64,000 bases of DNA from a bacterium (GTDB lineage Bacteria > UBP6 > UBA1177): contig JAFQZM010000029.1 of assembly GCA_017405875.1 (NCBI GenBank), positions 1-64,000 of the forward strand. The letters are read 5' to 3'. Position numbers and translations under genes: made by a program. Below are positions 63,706 through 64,000 of the stretch, in pieces (within the stretch, counting starts at the first letter, position 1; each line of letters begins with the position of its first letter). Below the pieces are notes generated by a model. That model was not told the DNA's origin and did no database searches. It was given only the letters and a program-made list of their open reading frames with translations.

Positions 63706-64000
63706 TCAGAGAAGCCTTTCGAAATTGGCAAAATGAGTCTTTGCGATTTTGTTAAATATATCATGACCGTATAAAGCCGAAATATCTTCAAGAAGCTTGT
63801 CCGATTCGGAACCGCTTCCCGGAATGAGGCTGAACTTGTTTTCAAGAACAGTTTCGCTTATCTGGCGCAAAGACAAAAGATAGCCTGCCCTCGCTATGAC
63901 TGAGGCAATAGCTACCGCCGGATCCTGCTCTGCCCTGACTTGAAAATTGACCGGAATTTTGCCGGCAGCCGCGATTATTCTCGCATTTGCGGAATATGAA
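63706..64000 (-). CDS. rnhC: Ribonuclease HIII, C-terminal part (N-terminus off the right edge)
   Basis: The last 98 residues of a type 2 RNase H, which removes RNA from RNA-DNA hybrids. AEQDPAVAIASVIARAGYL is the conserved active-site region containing a catalytic Asp and the Ala-rich helix, followed by LIPGSGSESDKLLEDI and HFANFERLL at the end. The GSGSESD loop and the HFANFE tail fit RNase HIII better than HII. The TGA stop is at 63706-63708; the start lies beyond the window. Confidence 0.85.
   Translation of the reverse strand, partial: SYSANARIIAAAGKIPVNFQVRAEQDPAVAIASVIARAGYLLSLRQISETVLENKFSLIPGSGSESDKLLEDISALYGHDIFNKIAKTHFANFERLL

Overview
The window is a gene-dense stretch of a Gram-negative bacterial chromosome with no rRNA or tRNA gene that I could recognise. 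It is rich in secreted lipoproteins with clear lipoboxes. It carries a stand-alone sigma-region-4-like regulator (34163-34606) of a type I associate with Myxococcota/Deltaproteobacteria-grade genomes. The mix of LonB-type protease, ABC-F pair, acetate kinase, RNase HIII and type V-A CRISPR fits an uncultured, probably anaerobic, host-associated member of that group. The taxonomic placement is inference.

Region 1 (1-17.6 kb) is an accessory, cell-surface region. Several paralogous lipoproteins share a head (lipobox, carboxypeptidase-regulatory-like domain, BACON-like domain), have different middles (Cys/Trp-rich tandem repeats, EGF modules or FN3-like repeats) and mostly end in DUF1566/Lcl domains. 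Among them lie a transglutaminase-like secreted protein with GDPIM peptide repeats, a compact AT-rich three-gene operon that looks like a conflict/defence module (9355-11258), two LPP20-like secreted proteins, and a DUF1566 protein divergent from an XRE regulator. Two copies of one palindrome sit upstream of two of these genes.

Region 2 (17.6-47.6 kb) is mostly housekeeping: mazG, a Nudix hydrolase, queD, cyclophilin, LonB protease, a PLD-family protein, chorismate mutase and EPSP synthase, an MFS transporter, acyl-CoA synthetase, a GT-C glycosyltransferase, purA, a flippase-like membrane protein, YgiQ radical SAM, thiS/thiF, pgeF, xseB, phosphofructokinase and two ABC-F ATPases. Two more large lipoproteins are embedded at 25.2-28.6 kb, one with a second, independent GDPIM block.

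Region 3 (47.6-57.2 kb) is a mobile/defence region. REP-like palindromes flank dinD and a RelB/DinJ-type antitoxin with no recognisable toxin. Next come a type V-A CRISPR array of 23 repeats and 22 spacers, a leader, and cas2, cas1, cas4 and cas12a, all read on the minus strand. The cas genes overlap and form one operon, cas12a-cas4-cas1-cas2, followed by the leader and array.

Region 4 (57.2-64 kb) holds an azoreductase-like flavoprotein, pyrE, a Cys-rich secreted protein, a metzincin-like secreted metalloprotease with a membrane-anchored partner, an acetate kinase gene broken by a one-base frameshift, and the C-terminal part of RNase HIII at the right edge.

Candidates for new biology are the GDPIM repeat found in two otherwise unrelated exported proteins, the LPO_1073-like three-gene operon with a shared GDxS/T...Q motif, the modular lipoprotein family, and the Cas12a orthologue with antisense repeat fragments in its leader.
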